From positions 2,294,001 through 2,358,000 of the forward strand of contig OZ244571.1 of the NCBI GenBank assembly GCA_965217825.1: DNA of 64,000 nucleotides, read 5' to 3'. Below the pieces are notes generated by a model. It was not told where the DNA came from, did no database searches, and was given only the letters and a program-made list of their open reading frames with translations. Below, piece after piece: positions 1 through 9,502 of this stretch. Position 1 is the first letter of the stretch, and every line of letters begins with the position of its first letter. A program made the position numbers and the translations under genes. The stretch is from VXNE01 sp965217825 (lineage in GTDB: Bacteria; Pseudomonadota; Gammaproteobacteria; Pseudomonadales; Azotimanducaceae).

Positions 1-790
1 CCCTCGCGAGGTCGGGCGCGGCGTGCGTATCCGGGGGCATCTGCCGCAACCATAGTTGCGCCGCGAAGTGGAGAAACCGGCCCAGGGTAACGCTGACGGA
101 ACCTTCCAGCTCGAATGTGGCGTCGGTCGATTGTGCGCCGACCTGGATCAACAGCGGCGTTGCGCTGTCGCGGGGCGGTACGGCCTGCAACCACCTTCCA
201 TGGTGCATCACCGCGTAGTCGCCTGAACGCCGCATACGGGTCGCGGCTGCTCTTAAGGAAAGGTCGTCGTAGCGCCATTGCCAGCCCTCACGCAGTAGCC
301 CGCGCTCGAATTCCTCAAGGGCCCAGTGCGCGAGTTGTTCCGGCGATGGCGTGGGCGGCCCGGTGGGGATGGGCGGGATGGCCACATTCGGCGGCTGATC
401 CCCGTTCTCGGCGTCTTCGTCCATCGCGGCGTCGGAATCAGGAGGCAACTCGACAACGTTGTCGGTTTCCATCCATGGCGCCGGGATCGGCGCGATGCAG
501 TCGAACTGTTCCAGCCGGGGGAAGTCGAGCGGTTCCGGGGGTCCGGCGGCGATGCGTTGGATGTATGCTGCGGGCGCCGGTTCCAGCGCCGCGAGCCCCG
601 ACTGGTGTTGGGGCGCCGCCTGTCGCGAAAAGTCCTCGTCGTCGGGAGCTTCGAGATAACGGAAGAACAGGGTCTCGACGTAGTACCAGTCGCGCTCCAG
701 GTATTCCTCGATGTCAGCCTGCGCGCCGTACGCACTTGTGAGAACGGTCGTGATCGCCAACGCAAGGAAATGGACGCAGATGCGACTCAT
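1..790 (-). CDS. CsiV-like protein, 3' end beyond window
   Basis: The frame is open from the ATG at 790 down to base 1, so about 263 residues are visible and the C-terminus lies outside. It begins with a hydrophobic signal-like stretch (residues 5-22, ending near SAYGAQA), then WYYVETLFFR, the start typical of CsiV proteins. The later stretch SGDYAVMHHGRWLQAV followed by FELEGSVSVTLGRFLH matches the conserved C-terminal block of that family (periplasmic or outer-membrane associated, implicated in peptidoglycan binding). The middle is acidic and proline-rich, probably a linker. Its ATG overlaps the mfd stop as ATGA, so translation is probably coupled. The csiV next to mfd arrangement is characteristic of Gammaproteobacteria. 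Family assignment is good; the exact role is not visible. Confidence 0.8.
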   Translation of the reverse strand, partial: MSRICVHFLALAITTVLTSAYGAQADIEEYLERDWYYVETLFFRYLEAPDDEDFSRQAAPQHQSGLAALEPAPAAYIQRIAAGPPEPLDFPRLEQFDCIAPIPAPWMETDNVVELPPDSDAAMDEDAENGDQPPNVAIPPIPTGPPTPSPEQLAHWALEEFERGLLREGWQWRYDDLSLRAAATRMRRSGDYAVMHHGRWLQAVPPRDSATPLLIQVGAQSTDATFELEGSVSVTLGRFLHFAAQLWLRQMPPDTHAAPDLAR

Positions 791-3700
791 GCGGTGGCCG
801 CGATACGCGAGATTTCTTCCGGGGCGATCTCTTCGAGCAGGCGCTCGACAAATTCGAAGCGCGCCTCGGGGTGGCTGAGCGCTGCGGTGAAGGAGAGTCT
901 CGTTGCGTCCCGCAGCCGATAGGTGCCGGGGTCGTTCTGGATCAGGCGAACGACGCGGCCGGGATCAACCCGCGTGCGCGCGTTGAACACGAGGCGACCG
1001 GCGATCGGTCCGACATCGATTCGGTCTATCCCGAGGCGCTCGCTTGCAAGTTTCAGTTCCGTGGTGCGGAAGAGGTTCTGGGCCGGCATGGGCAACGGTC
1101 CGAAGCGATCGAACATCTCGGCCTTGAGGTCGTCCAGGGCATCGGCGCTGCCCGCGCCAGCGATGCGCTTGTACAGGATCAGGCGCATGTGGACATCCGG
1201 CAGATACGCGTCCGGGATCAAGGTGGGTACGTGGAGATTCACCTCGCGATTCTTGGGGATAGGCTGGTCGAGGTTGGGCGCGGCGTGTCCCGCGCGAATC
1301 GCCGCCACGGCCCGCTCGAGCATCTCCATGTAGAGCGCGAAGCCGATGCTTTCGATCTGTCCCGACTGGTCCTCGCCCAGGAGCTCCCCGGCGCCCCGGA
1401 TCTCCAGGTCGTGCGTCGCCAGCGTGAAGCCCACGCCGAGTTCGCCGGCGGCGACAATCGCTTCCAGGCGCTTGCGCGCGTCCACAGTGATCGCCCTCGG
1501 ATCGGGAGTCAGCAAGTAGGCGTACGCCTGGCGGTGGGATCGCCCGACGCGACCGCGCAACTGGTGAAGCTGCGCCAGGCCGAGACGATCGGCGCGATCG
1601 ACGATGATCGTATTGGCGTTGGGAATGTCGATGCCGTTTTCAATGATCGTGGTGCAAACCAGGAGGTTGCAGCGGCGATGGTAGAAATCTGCCATGACCT
1701 GTTCCAGCGCGCGCTTCGGCATCTTGCCGTGACCGACGCCGATGCGGGCGTTGGGCGCGAGTTCGCCGACACGCTCGGCGGCGCGCGCAATGGTTTCGAC
1801 GCGGTTGTGCAAGTAGAACACCTGGCCGCCCCGGGCGAGCTCGCGGTCGATGGCTTCGCGCAGGACATGGTCGCGCCGAGGCATGACGAAGGTCTTGATG
1901 GACAACCGCCTGGCTGGCGGCGTGGCGATGATCGACATCTCGCGCATGCCGCTGATCGCCATGTTGAGCGTCCTCGGTATCGGGGTGGCGGTGAGCGCGA
2001 GGACATCGACCTCGGCGCGCAGTTCCCGCAAGTGCTCTTTCTGGCGCACGCCGAATCGATGTTCCTCATCGAGGATTACCAGGCCCAGGTCGCCGAACTC
2101 GATCCCTGCGACGAGCAGCCGGTGCGTGCCGATCACGATATCGACCGCGCCGCTCGCGAGCCGTTGCCGGACGTCTTGCGCGTCGCTATCGGTACGCAGG
2201 CGGGATATGACTTCGATCTCGGCTGGCCAATCAGCGAAACGGTCGCGAAAAGTCTCGTAGTGCTGTTGCGCGAGCAAGGTCGTCGGCACCAGAACGGCGA
2301 CCTGTTTGCCGGACTGGACGGCGACAAATGCAGCGCGCATGGCGACTTCGGTCTTGCCGAATCCAACATCCCCGCAGATCAGACGGTCGGTGGGCCTTTC
2401 CGACTGAAGATCAGCCAGCACCGCGTCAATGGCGCCCTGCTGGTCGGTCGTCGTTTCGAACGGAAACTGTTCGCAGAAGCGGTAGTAGTCGTCGTCCGGG
2501 GCGCTGAAGACAGTGCCGGCCCGCGCTTCCCGGCGCGCGTAGATATCGAGCAGCTCGGCGGCCACATCGTAAACCTTTTTTGCCGCCCGCCGCTTCGCCT
2601 TGTCCCACTGATCGGAACCGAGGCGGTGCAGCGGCGCGTGATCGCTGTCCGCGCCGGCATACCGGGAAATCAGGTGCAGCGAGGTGACGGGCACATAGAG
2701 GCGGCTGTCTTCGGCGTAGTCGATGGCGAGAAATTCCTGCGCGTAGCCGTCTATCTCGAGGGTCTTGAGACCGCGATACCGGCCGACGCCGTGATCGGCG
2801 TGCACGACGGGCGCGCCGATGGACAGTTCCGTCAGGTTGCGTATGACAAGTTCCGCGTCCAGGGTTCGCGACGCGCGGGATACCGGACCGTCGGCGCGGT
2901 GGCCGAAGATCTCTGTTTCGGTGATCAGCGCGAAATCCGGCAATCGCGTGCCCCGATCCATATCGGCGACCGTGAGCGCAAGCGGCGCTCGGCTCCGAAG
3001 GAACGCCCTGAAATCATCGACCTCCACCGCGTGTATGCGGGCGCGAGCGAGAAACTCCGCGAGGTGCTGCCGGCGCCCCGGCGTTTCGGCCGTCAACAGC
3101 ACCGGACATTCCGTCGCGTCGATGAACGTTCGCAGGCTGTGCGCCTCGTCGCGTCCGCGTTGGCTCGCCATCACGTCCGGGAGCGGACTGCCACCGAAGC
3201 CGATGCCATGGCGGCGTCGTTGGCCGTCCGGGTCTATTCGCAGCTTGGGATAGGGGGCCAGCGCGGCGAGCAGTTGCTCTCGGGAGAGGTATAGCGCTCC
3301 GGGTTCAAGCAGGGGTCGCTCGATATCGTGGCGCAGCGATTCGTAGCGACTGTGCAGCCCGCCGACAAACCGTTCGGCGCTTTCAAGGCAACCATCATCC
3401 AGCACGACCACCGTTGTCTCCGGCAGATAGTCGAACAATGTCGCCGTGTGTTCGAAGAAAAACGGCAGATAGCACTCCACGCCCGGGTGCGCGATGCCAT
3501 CGCTCACGTCCCGATACACCTGGCATCGGCGCACGTCCACATCGAACGTGTGGTGCCAGCCCTCGCGAAAGCGGCCGATGCCCGCGGCGTCGAGGGGAAT
3601 CTCCTTGGCGGGAAGGATTCTTACCGCGTCGATGCGTTCGATCGTGCGCTGCGTCTCCGGATCGAATGTCCTTAAGGTGTCGATCTCGTCGTCGTCGAGG

Positions 3701-4248
3701 TCGATCCGCAGCGGCAGTTCGGACCCCATGGGAAAGATGTCCATCAATGAACCGCGCACGGCGTACTCACCGCGTTCGACTACCGTGCCGACGTTGCGAT
3801 ATCCGGCGCGCTGCAATCGTATGCGCTGGGTGTCTATGGAGAAGCGGCTGCCCGTTTCGACAACGAGCGACTGCGCTTCGACAAAGGCCGTCGGCGGCAA
3901 CCGTTGCATCAGCGTTTGCACTGGTGCCACCAACACGCCCCGCTCTATTCGCGGCAGGGCATAGAGCGTCGCGAGCCGTTCGGAAATGATGTCCTGGTGC
4001 GGCGAAAAGTTGTCGTATGGCAACGTTTCCCAGTCGGGGAAGGCGAGCGGTGTGGTCGCGCCCGCCGCAAAAAAATCGATCTCCCGACGCACCCGGTCGG
4101 CGTCCTCGGTGTCCCGCGCGACGTAGAGCACGAAGTGTTCGGATCGGGCGACGAGGCGCGTGGCGACAAGGCTCGGGCCGCTGCCGAACAGGCGTTGCCA
4201 GTTGCGTGCCGAACGCGGCGGGGGAACGTCGATGTGCGCCGGGTCCAT
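787..4248 (-). CDS. mfd: Transcription-repair coupling factor Mfd
   Basis: This encodes a 1153-residue DNA translocase that removes RNA polymerase stalled at lesions and recruits UvrA. The length is normal for the family. The N-terminus carries the UvrB-homology region (FPDWETLPYDNFSPHQDIISERL). The middle has the RNA-polymerase interaction part (VHADHGVGRYRGL). The SF2 helicase part shows Walker A GDVGFGKTEVAMRA, motif II DEEHRFGV, motif III LTATPIPRTL and the RecG-like TRG region (QLHQLRGRVGRS). The C-terminal domain is complete. The ATG at 4248 precedes MDPAHIDVPPPRS. The csiV-like gene follows with a 4-base overlap. Upstream lies a MITE (4263-4427) only 15 bases from the start, so the native mfd promoter may be displaced or altered. 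Confidence 0.97.
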   Translation of the reverse strand: MDPAHIDVPPPRSARNWQRLFGSGPSLVATRLVARSEHFVLYVARDTEDADRVRREIDFFAAGATTPLAFPDWETLPYDNFSPHQDIISERLATLYALPRIERGVLVAPVQTLMQRLPPTAFVEAQSLVVETGSRFSIDTQRIRLQRAGYRNVGTVVERGEYAVRGSLMDIFPMGSELPLRIDLDDDEIDTLRTFDPETQRTIERIDAVRILPAKEIPLDAAGIGRFREGWHHTFDVDVRRCQVYRDVSDGIAHPGVECYLPFFFEHTATLFDYLPETTVVVLDDGCLESAERFVGGLHSRYESLRHDIERPLLEPGALYLSREQLLAALAPYPKLRIDPDGQRRRHGIGFGGSPLPDVMASQRGRDEAHSLRTFIDATECPVLLTAETPGRRQHLAEFLARARIHAVEVDDFRAFLRSRAPLALTVADMDRGTRLPDFALITETEIFGHRADGPVSRASRTLDAELVIRNLTELSIGAPVVHADHGVGRYRGLKTLEIDGYAQEFLAIDYAEDSRLYVPVTSLHLISRYAGADSDHAPLHRLGSDQWDKAKRRAAKKVYDVAAELLDIYARREARAGTVFSAPDDDYYRFCEQFPFETTTDQQGAIDAVLADLQSERPTDRLICGDVGFGKTEVAMRAAFVAVQSGKQVAVLVPTTLLAQQHYETFRDRFADWPAEIEVISRLRTDSDAQDVRQRLASGAVDIVIGTHRLLVAGIEFGDLGLVILDEEHRFGVRQKEHLRELRAEVDVLALTATPIPRTLNMAISGMREMSIIATPPARRLSIKTFVMPRRDHVLREAIDRELARGGQVFYLHNRVETIARAAERVGELAPNARIGVGHGKMPKRALEQVMADFYHRRCNLLVCTTIIENGIDIPNANTIIVDRADRLGLAQLHQLRGRVGRSHRQAYAYLLTPDPRAITVDARKRLEAIVAAGELGVGFTLATHDLEIRGAGELLGEDQSGQIESIGFALYMEMLERAVAAIRAGHAAPNLDQPIPKNREVNLHVPTLIPDAYLPDVHMRLILYKRIAGAGSADALDDLKAEMFDRFGPLPMPAQNLFRTTELKLASERLGIDRIDVGPIAGRLVFNARTRVDPGRVVRLIQNDPGTYRLRDATRLSFTAALSHPEARFEFVERLLEEIAPEEISRIAATA

Positions 4249-4262
4249 TGGGAAAAGAGGGC

Positions 4263-4427
4263 TAGTGCTCCGTCAAACCTAAATCTACGGGTATCTGCGG
4301 GTCTTTTTGGCCCCTGGCTTCGTTGCTCCTCCTTGTGTGGTGCCTGCCACACCGCGTCGTCGCGCCTCGCCAGGAACCAAAAATCCCTCGCAGCTACACT
4401 CGCATTTTTAGGCTTGACGGAACACTA
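4263..4427. repeat. 165-bp MITE-like element, copy 1
   Basis: The ends are imperfect inverted repeats of about 21 bp: the left reads TAGTGCTCCGTCAA..., the right end read inward reads TAGTGTTCCGTCAA.... Both ends abut TA, as expected of a TA target duplication (IS630/Tc1-type insertion; inference). It has no coding capacity for a transposase. An internal hairpin GTGTGG-TGCCTG-CCACAC lies near 4335-4352. The same sequence, inverted and apparently identical except at one terminal dinucleotide, is at 25347-25511. It sits between the divergent mfd and korAB-type operons. The remaining 200 bases to 4627 hold the leader of the next operon, with no confident promoter seen. Confidence 0.85.
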
Positions 4428-4627
4428 GGCGGAGGCACGTATTCTATCTGCTACGGTGCGTATCCCAAACCAAAAATGCGCGGCCTGGGAGTTGGGGGCA
4501 TCTCCGCTGCGGGCCGCCGCTGCAGATTGTATGGAAGCCGTGCCTGCGAAAAGTTAGAATAGCGGGGCTCTCGCCTGGGAATTTCCCGAGAATTTCGGCG
4601 CTTACGGCCTGCTGGGTCAAACTCCAA

Positions 4628-6415
4628 ATGAAAGTCACCGATATTGGTAATCCGGACTACTTCCACAAGGTGGTGGATTGCCAATGGGGATGCCCGTCGC
4701 ATACCCCGGTGCCTGAGTACATCCGTTTGATCGCCCAGGAACGCTATACCGAGGCGTTCATGGTCAACTGGGAGTCGAACGTGTTTCCGGGCATTTTGGG
4801 ACGCACCTGCGACCGTCCGTGCGAGCCGGTGTGCCGCCGGGTGCGAACCGAAGAGAAACCGGTGGCGATCTGCCGGTTGAAACGCGTCGCCGCAGACAAC
4901 AAGGGCGACATTGGCCCCTACCTGCCGCCGGTGCCGAAGCAGAAAAACGGCAAGCGCATCGCACTGCTGGGCGCCGGTCCCGCCTCGCTCGTCGTGGCGC
5001 GCGATCTGTTGCCGCTGGGGTACGAGATCGACATGTTCGACCGCGACCCCGCCGGGGGCGGCATGATGCGCAGCCAGATTCCCGCCTTCCGCCTGCCTGC
5101 GGAAGTGCTGGAGGAAGAGGTCGACCTGATTCTGGATATGGGCGTCAACGTTCGCTTCAACTACGAGATTTCGAGCATGAAGGAAATGCTCGATATGGAC
5201 TATGACGCCTACTTCGTCGGCACCGGCGCGCCGCGCGGTCGCGATCTTGACCTGCCCGGGCGCCGCGAGTCGGCCGCACACATATCCATCGGGATCGATT
5301 GGCTGTCGAGCGTGGCCTTTGGCCACATCGATTCGATCTCCGGCAAGGTGATCGTAATGGGCGGCGGCAACACGGCCATGGACTGCTGCCGAACTTCCAA
5401 GCGCATCGGGGCCGAGTCGGTCACCGTGGTCGTGCGCTCGGCGTTCGAGGTGATGAAGGCCTCCGACTGGGAAAAGGAAGAGGCCTTGGACGAGAACATT
5501 CCCATCGTCAACAATCGGCCGCCGAAGGAATTCGTGCATGACAACGGCAAGTTGAAGGGCGTTGTGTTCGAGTGCGTCAAACCGGTGCGGGACGAGGATA
5601 GCGGGCGCCTGAACTATGTGCCCACCGGCGAACCGGATGTCTACATGGAATGCGATCACATCCTCATGGCCATCGGCCAGGAGAACCACTGTCCGTGGAT
5701 CGAACGGGACATCGGCATCGAGTTCGACAAGTGGGACTGCCCGGTGCTCGACGACGTAACCTTCCAGACCACCCACCCGAAGATATTCTTCGGCGGCGAC
5801 TCGGCGTTCGGCCCCGAGAACATCATCTGGGCAGCGGCCCACGCGCATCGTGCCGCGATCTCGATCCACCTGCTGTGCCAGGGCCAGGACATCCGGCGGG
5901 ATCGGCCCCCCGAAGGCGTCAACCTCATCAGTCAGAAAATGGGCGTCCATGAATGGAGCTACGACAGCGCCCACGATCCGGCGAAGCGTTTCATCGTCCC
6001 CCACGCGAACAAAACGAGCGCGCTCCGTAACATCAAGGTCGAGGTTGAACTGGGCTTTGATCGCGCGCTCGGCCTGAAAGAAGCGCAGCGCTGCCTGAAC
6101 TGCGACGTGCAGACCGTATTTACCGAAAGCCTGTGCATCGAATGCGATGCCTGCGTCGACATATGTCCGATGGACTGCATCACGTTCACCGACAACGGTG
6201 AGGAAGAGGATCTGCGGGGCCGCCTCCTGGCGCCTGCGGAGAACTTCGAGCAGGACCTCTACGTTTCCGGCGAACTCGTCACGGGTCGCGTGATGGTGAA
6301 GGACGAGGACGTTTGCCTGCACTGCGGATTGTGCGCGGAACGCTGCCCGACCGCCGCGTGGGACATGCAGAAGTCAGTGTTCCACATTCCCCAGCTCGGC
6401 ACCTATATCGAATGA
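4628..6415 (+). CDS. GltD-like FAD/NAD(P) oxidoreductase with C-terminal ferredoxin domains
   Basis: This is a 595-residue iron-sulfur flavoprotein. Residues about 15-80 hold the N-terminal Cys motifs of glutamate-synthase small subunits (CQWGCPSHTPVPEY and CDRPCEPVCRR). A first Rossmann site ALLGAGPASLVVARDL (FAD) and a second VIVMGGGNTAMDCCR (NAD(P)H) follow. The C-terminus adds two 4Fe-4S motifs, CIECDACVDICPMDC and CLHCGLCAERCP. No glutamate synthase large subunit is nearby. The next two genes are the alpha and beta chains of a 2-oxoacid:ferredoxin oxidoreductase, joined by ATGA overlaps, so this protein probably passes electrons between that enzyme and NAD(P). I infer a three-subunit complex; the electron acceptor is not shown by sequence. 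The ATG lies about 200 bp downstream of the MITE. Confidence 0.88.
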   Translation: MKVTDIGNPDYFHKVVDCQWGCPSHTPVPEYIRLIAQERYTEAFMVNWESNVFPGILGRTCDRPCEPVCRRVRTEEKPVAICRLKRVAADNKGDIGPYLPPVPKQKNGKRIALLGAGPASLVVARDLLPLGYEIDMFDRDPAGGGMMRSQIPAFRLPAEVLEEEVDLILDMGVNVRFNYEISSMKEMLDMDYDAYFVGTGAPRGRDLDLPGRRESAAHISIGIDWLSSVAFGHIDSISGKVIVMGGGNTAMDCCRTSKRIGAESVTVVVRSAFEVMKASDWEKEEALDENIPIVNNRPPKEFVHDNGKLKGVVFECVKPVRDEDSGRLNYVPTGEPDVYMECDHILMAIGQENHCPWIERDIGIEFDKWDCPVLDDVTFQTTHPKIFFGGDSAFGPENIIWAAAHAHRAAISIHLLCQGQDIRRDRPPEGVNLISQKMGVHEWSYDSAHDPAKRFIVPHANKTSALRNIKVEVELGFDRALGLKEAQRCLNCDVQTVFTESLCIECDACVDICPMDCITFTDNGEEEDLRGRLLAPAENFEQDLYVSGELVTGRVMVKDEDVCLHCGLCAERCPTAAWDMQKSVFHIPQLGTYIE

Positions 6416-8265
6416 CGACCTACAACGACTTCGTCATTCGTTTCGCCAACGTCAACGGCTCCGGTTCCGCCAGCGCCAATGGCATGTTCGCGAAGGCGCT
6501 GTTTCGCATGGGCGTGCCCATCTCCACGCACAACATTTTCCCTTCGAACATCGAGGGCCTGCCGACGTGGTTCGAGGTGCGTGCTTCCGGAGCGGGCTAT
6601 CACGGTCGCCGCGAAGGCGTCGACCTGATGGTCGCCATGAACGCCGAAACCTATGAGGAGGATGTCGCCGCCATCGTGCCCGGGGGGTACCTGCTGTACG
6701 ACAACTCCGCTGGCCTCGACCGGCGCCTGTTCCGGCGCGGCGTGAACCACGTAGGGGTGCCGATCTCCAAGTTGATCGTGTCCGCGTACACCGATCCCAG
6801 GCAGCGCAAACTGTTCAAGAATATCGTCTACGTGGGTGCCTTGTCGGCGCTGTTGAACATCGACTTCGACGTGATCACCGGGATGGTCTCGACGCAGTAC
6901 CGCGGCAAGGACGAACTCATCGCCCCGAACATTCGCGCCCTCGAGATGGGTCGCGACTACGCGCGAGAATACCTGGAGTGTCCCTTGCCGATTCAGGCGC
7001 GGCGCAGCGACGCCATCGGCAACAAAATCATGATCGACGGCAACGAAGCCGCGGCGCTGGGGGCGGTATACGCCGGTGCGACGATCTGCGCCTGGTACCC
7101 GATCACCCCGTCCACGTCGATGGCGGAAGCGTTCGAGAAGCACGCCGGGCGGCTACGCGTGGACAAGGACACCGGCCAGCACAAGTTCGCTGTCATTCAG
7201 GCGGAAGACGAGATGGCGGCGATCGGCATCGTCATTGGCGCCGCCTGGAACGGCGCGCGCGCGTTCACCGCCACCAGCGGGCCCGGCCTGTCGCTGATGT
7301 CCGAGTTTCTGGGCCTCGCATACTTCGCCGAGATCCCGGCGGTGCTGTTCGACATTCAGCGGGTGGGGCCTTCAACCGGCTTGCCGACGCGCACGCAGCA
7401 GGGCGATCTGCTCTCAGCCGCTTATGCTTCCCACGGCGACACCAGGCATCCGCTCCTGTTCCCGTCGACGCCAGGGGAGAGTTTCGAATTCGCGGCTTCC
7501 GCGTTCGACCTCGCCGACCGGCTGCAGACGCCAATTATCGTCTTGAGCGATCTTGAACTCGGCATGAACGAGAACCTGTCCAATCCGCTGACCTGGGACG
7601 ACGACCGCCGATACGACCGGGGCAAGGTGTTGACCAGGGAGGATCTCGACGAGGTCGAGGAGTTCGGTCGCTACGTCGACGTCGATGGCGACGGCATCGG
7701 CTACCGGACGCTTCCCGGCGCGCATCCGACCAAGGGGGCGTTCTTTACCCGGGGAACGTCCCGGGACGCGTACGCGCGCTACACGGAGTCGGCGGAGGCG
7801 TACACGGAAAATATGGATCGCCTGCTCGTCAAGTGGCGAACGGCGGCGATGCTGATGCCCGCGCCCGAAATCAGCGGGCGTCGACACCGTGTCGGCATCG
7901 CCTACTATGGCACTACTGCGGTGCCGATGGCGGAGGCGTTGAACTATCTGGCTCAGGACGGCGTGCGGCTTGACACCATGCGCATTCGCGGATTTCCGTT
8001 CTCGGACGCGGTGGTCGAGTTCATCGACTCGCACGATTTCGTCATTGTGGTCGAACAGAACCGCGATGGACAGATGAAGACGCTGCTCGTCAACGAAACG
8101 GGCGTGGACCCTGCAAAGATCGTTTCGGTGTTGTCCTACGGTGGCCTGTCCATCTCCGCCGACACGATTCGCGAACGCGTGCGCCAGCACTACGACGAGA
8201 ACAACCTGGCGCGCCTCACCGAGGTGTCGGACGCGAAAGCTGGAAGGACCTCGAGACGACCATGA
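6412..8265 (+). CDS. korA: 2-oxoacid:ferredoxin oxidoreductase, fused gamma/alpha subunit
   Basis: This encodes a 617-residue subunit of a CoA-dependent 2-oxoacid oxidoreductase, most like the 2-oxoglutarate (Kor) type. Residues 1-190 are the gamma domain (MTTYNDFVIRFANVNGSGSA). The pyrimidine-binding alpha domain follows with AWYPITPSTSMAE and VGPSTGLPTRTQQGD, hallmarks of the gamma-alpha fusion class. The ATG at 6412 overlaps the stop of the flavoprotein gene by four bases, and its own stop overlaps korB in the same way, so the three are an operon with coupled translation. The oxoacid substrate cannot be fixed from motifs alone; a branched-chain or indolepyruvate substrate is possible but the beta partner favours the Kor type. 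Confidence 0.88.
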   Translation: MTTYNDFVIRFANVNGSGSASANGMFAKALFRMGVPISTHNIFPSNIEGLPTWFEVRASGAGYHGRREGVDLMVAMNAETYEEDVAAIVPGGYLLYDNSAGLDRRLFRRGVNHVGVPISKLIVSAYTDPRQRKLFKNIVYVGALSALLNIDFDVITGMVSTQYRGKDELIAPNIRALEMGRDYAREYLECPLPIQARRSDAIGNKIMIDGNEAAALGAVYAGATICAWYPITPSTSMAEAFEKHAGRLRVDKDTGQHKFAVIQAEDEMAAIGIVIGAAWNGARAFTATSGPGLSLMSEFLGLAYFAEIPAVLFDIQRVGPSTGLPTRTQQGDLLSAAYASHGDTRHPLLFPSTPGESFEFAASAFDLADRLQTPIIVLSDLELGMNENLSNPLTWDDDRRYDRGKVLTREDLDEVEEFGRYVDVDGDGIGYRTLPGAHPTKGAFFTRGTSRDAYARYTESAEAYTENMDRLLVKWRTAAMLMPAPEISGRRHRVGIAYYGTTAVPMAEALNYLAQDGVRLDTMRIRGFPFSDAVVEFIDSHDFVIVVEQNRDGQMKTLLVNETGVDPAKIVSVLSYGGLSISADTIRERVRQHYDENNLARLTEVSDAKAGRTSRRP

Positions 8266-9317
8266 CATTCGTAGCGAAACCGGAAGTTCACCACCCCAAG
8301 CTCCCGTTGAACGAGATCGGCCTGAACCGGCGCGACTACGAGGGCCTGGTATCCACACTGTGCGCGGGCTGCGGACACGACTCGGTGAGCGCGGCCGTCA
8401 CCCAGGCGTGCGCGGAGCTGTCGATCCCGCCGCACAGGTTCGCCAAGCTTTCCGGCATCGGCTGTTCGTCGAAGACGCCAAACTACTTCCTGGGCAACTC
8501 CCACGGCTTCAACGCCGTACACGGCCGCATGCCATCGGTCGCGACGGGCGCCAACCTGGCCAACCGGGATCTCTACTGCATCGGTATTTCCGGCGACGGC
8601 GACTCCGCGTCCATTGGCTTCGGACAGTTCGCGCACATCGTTCGCCGTCGGGTCAACATGCTCTATATTGTCGATAACAACGGCACCTATGGCCTCACCA
8701 AGGGCCAGTTTTCGGCCACCAACGACAAGGGATCGACGAGCAAGCGGGGCGTGCCGAACCTGTACGAACCGATCGACCTGGTGACTACGGCGCTGCAGAT
8801 CGGCGCCGGCTTCGTGGCGCGCAGTTTCTCCGGCGACAAGGGCCAACTCGTGCCTCTCATCAAGGCCGGTTTGCTGCATCGGGGCTTCGCCTTCATCGAC
8901 GTGGTTTCTCCTTGCGTGGCGTTCAACAACCACAACGGCTCGACCAAGAGCTACGAATACACGCGCGGCCACGCCGCGAGCGTCGTCGCGACCGACTTCG
9001 TCGCGCCGCACGAAGAGATCACCGCGGACTATGCCCCGGGCGAGCGCGAGGTCGTTCGCCTGCCGGACGGTTCCCGACTGCACCTGCGCAAACTCGAAGA
9101 GGACTATGATCCCCACGACCGCACCCGCGCGCTGAGCTACGTGCTGGAAGCCCAGCAAGACGGTGAAGTGGTGACGGGCTTGCTGTACGTTGATCGCGAC
9201 GGTACCGATTGCCACGAAATCCTGGACACCGTGGGCATGCCTCTCAGCGCGCTGGACGAGGCGGAACTTTGCCCTGGCCAGGCAGCCCTCGACTCGATCA
9301 ATGCGGGGTTCAGATAG
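8262..9317 (+). CDS. korB: 2-oxoacid:ferredoxin oxidoreductase, beta (ThDP) subunit
   Basis: This is a 351-residue ThDP-binding subunit. CAGCGHD near residue 35 and KLSGIGCSS supply iron-sulfur/ThDP-region cysteines. GDGDSASIGFGQFAHIVRRR followed by YIVDNNGTYGLTKGQ is the ThDP-Mg binding motif. It has no ferredoxin domain of its own, in keeping with the ferredoxin domains carried by the GltD-like partner at 4628-6415. It starts at an ATG inside the korA stop (ATGA). About 185 bases without a gene follow; they contain no convincing terminator, so read-through into the MaoC genes is possible. Confidence 0.88.
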   Translation: MTFVAKPEVHHPKLPLNEIGLNRRDYEGLVSTLCAGCGHDSVSAAVTQACAELSIPPHRFAKLSGIGCSSKTPNYFLGNSHGFNAVHGRMPSVATGANLANRDLYCIGISGDGDSASIGFGQFAHIVRRRVNMLYIVDNNGTYGLTKGQFSATNDKGSTSKRGVPNLYEPIDLVTTALQIGAGFVARSFSGDKGQLVPLIKAGLLHRGFAFIDVVSPCVAFNNHNGSTKSYEYTRGHAASVVATDFVAPHEEITADYAPGEREVVRLPDGSRLHLRKLEEDYDPHDRTRALSYVLEAQQDGEVVTGLLYVDRDGTDCHEILDTVGMPLSALDEAELCPGQAALDSINAGFR

Positions 9318-9502
9318 GCGATCCCGTCAGGGGCTCTCTAGCGGATTCACTCGGGAGCGTGGACATTATGCGTTGATCGCCCGATCCATCCGTCAGGTTG
9401 CGGATTCTGTTTTCCTGGAGGCAGTTGGGCGAAGCGAAGGTCGGCCACAGGGCGAGGTCCAGGACAATACATGACACGCACATCGCACCAGGAAGACGCG
9501 GC

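Noticed and set aside
871..3294. Long plus-strand open frame of about 800 codons antisense to mfd
   Set aside because: It mirrors mfd codons in GC-rich DNA, has no domain-like sequence and no promoter; mfd is certain on the other strand.
4451..6322. Minus-strand open frame of about 620 codons under the GltD-like gene
   Set aside because: Antisense shadow; composition is His/Ala/Asp-rich without motifs, whereas the plus strand has clear FAD and iron-sulfur motifs.
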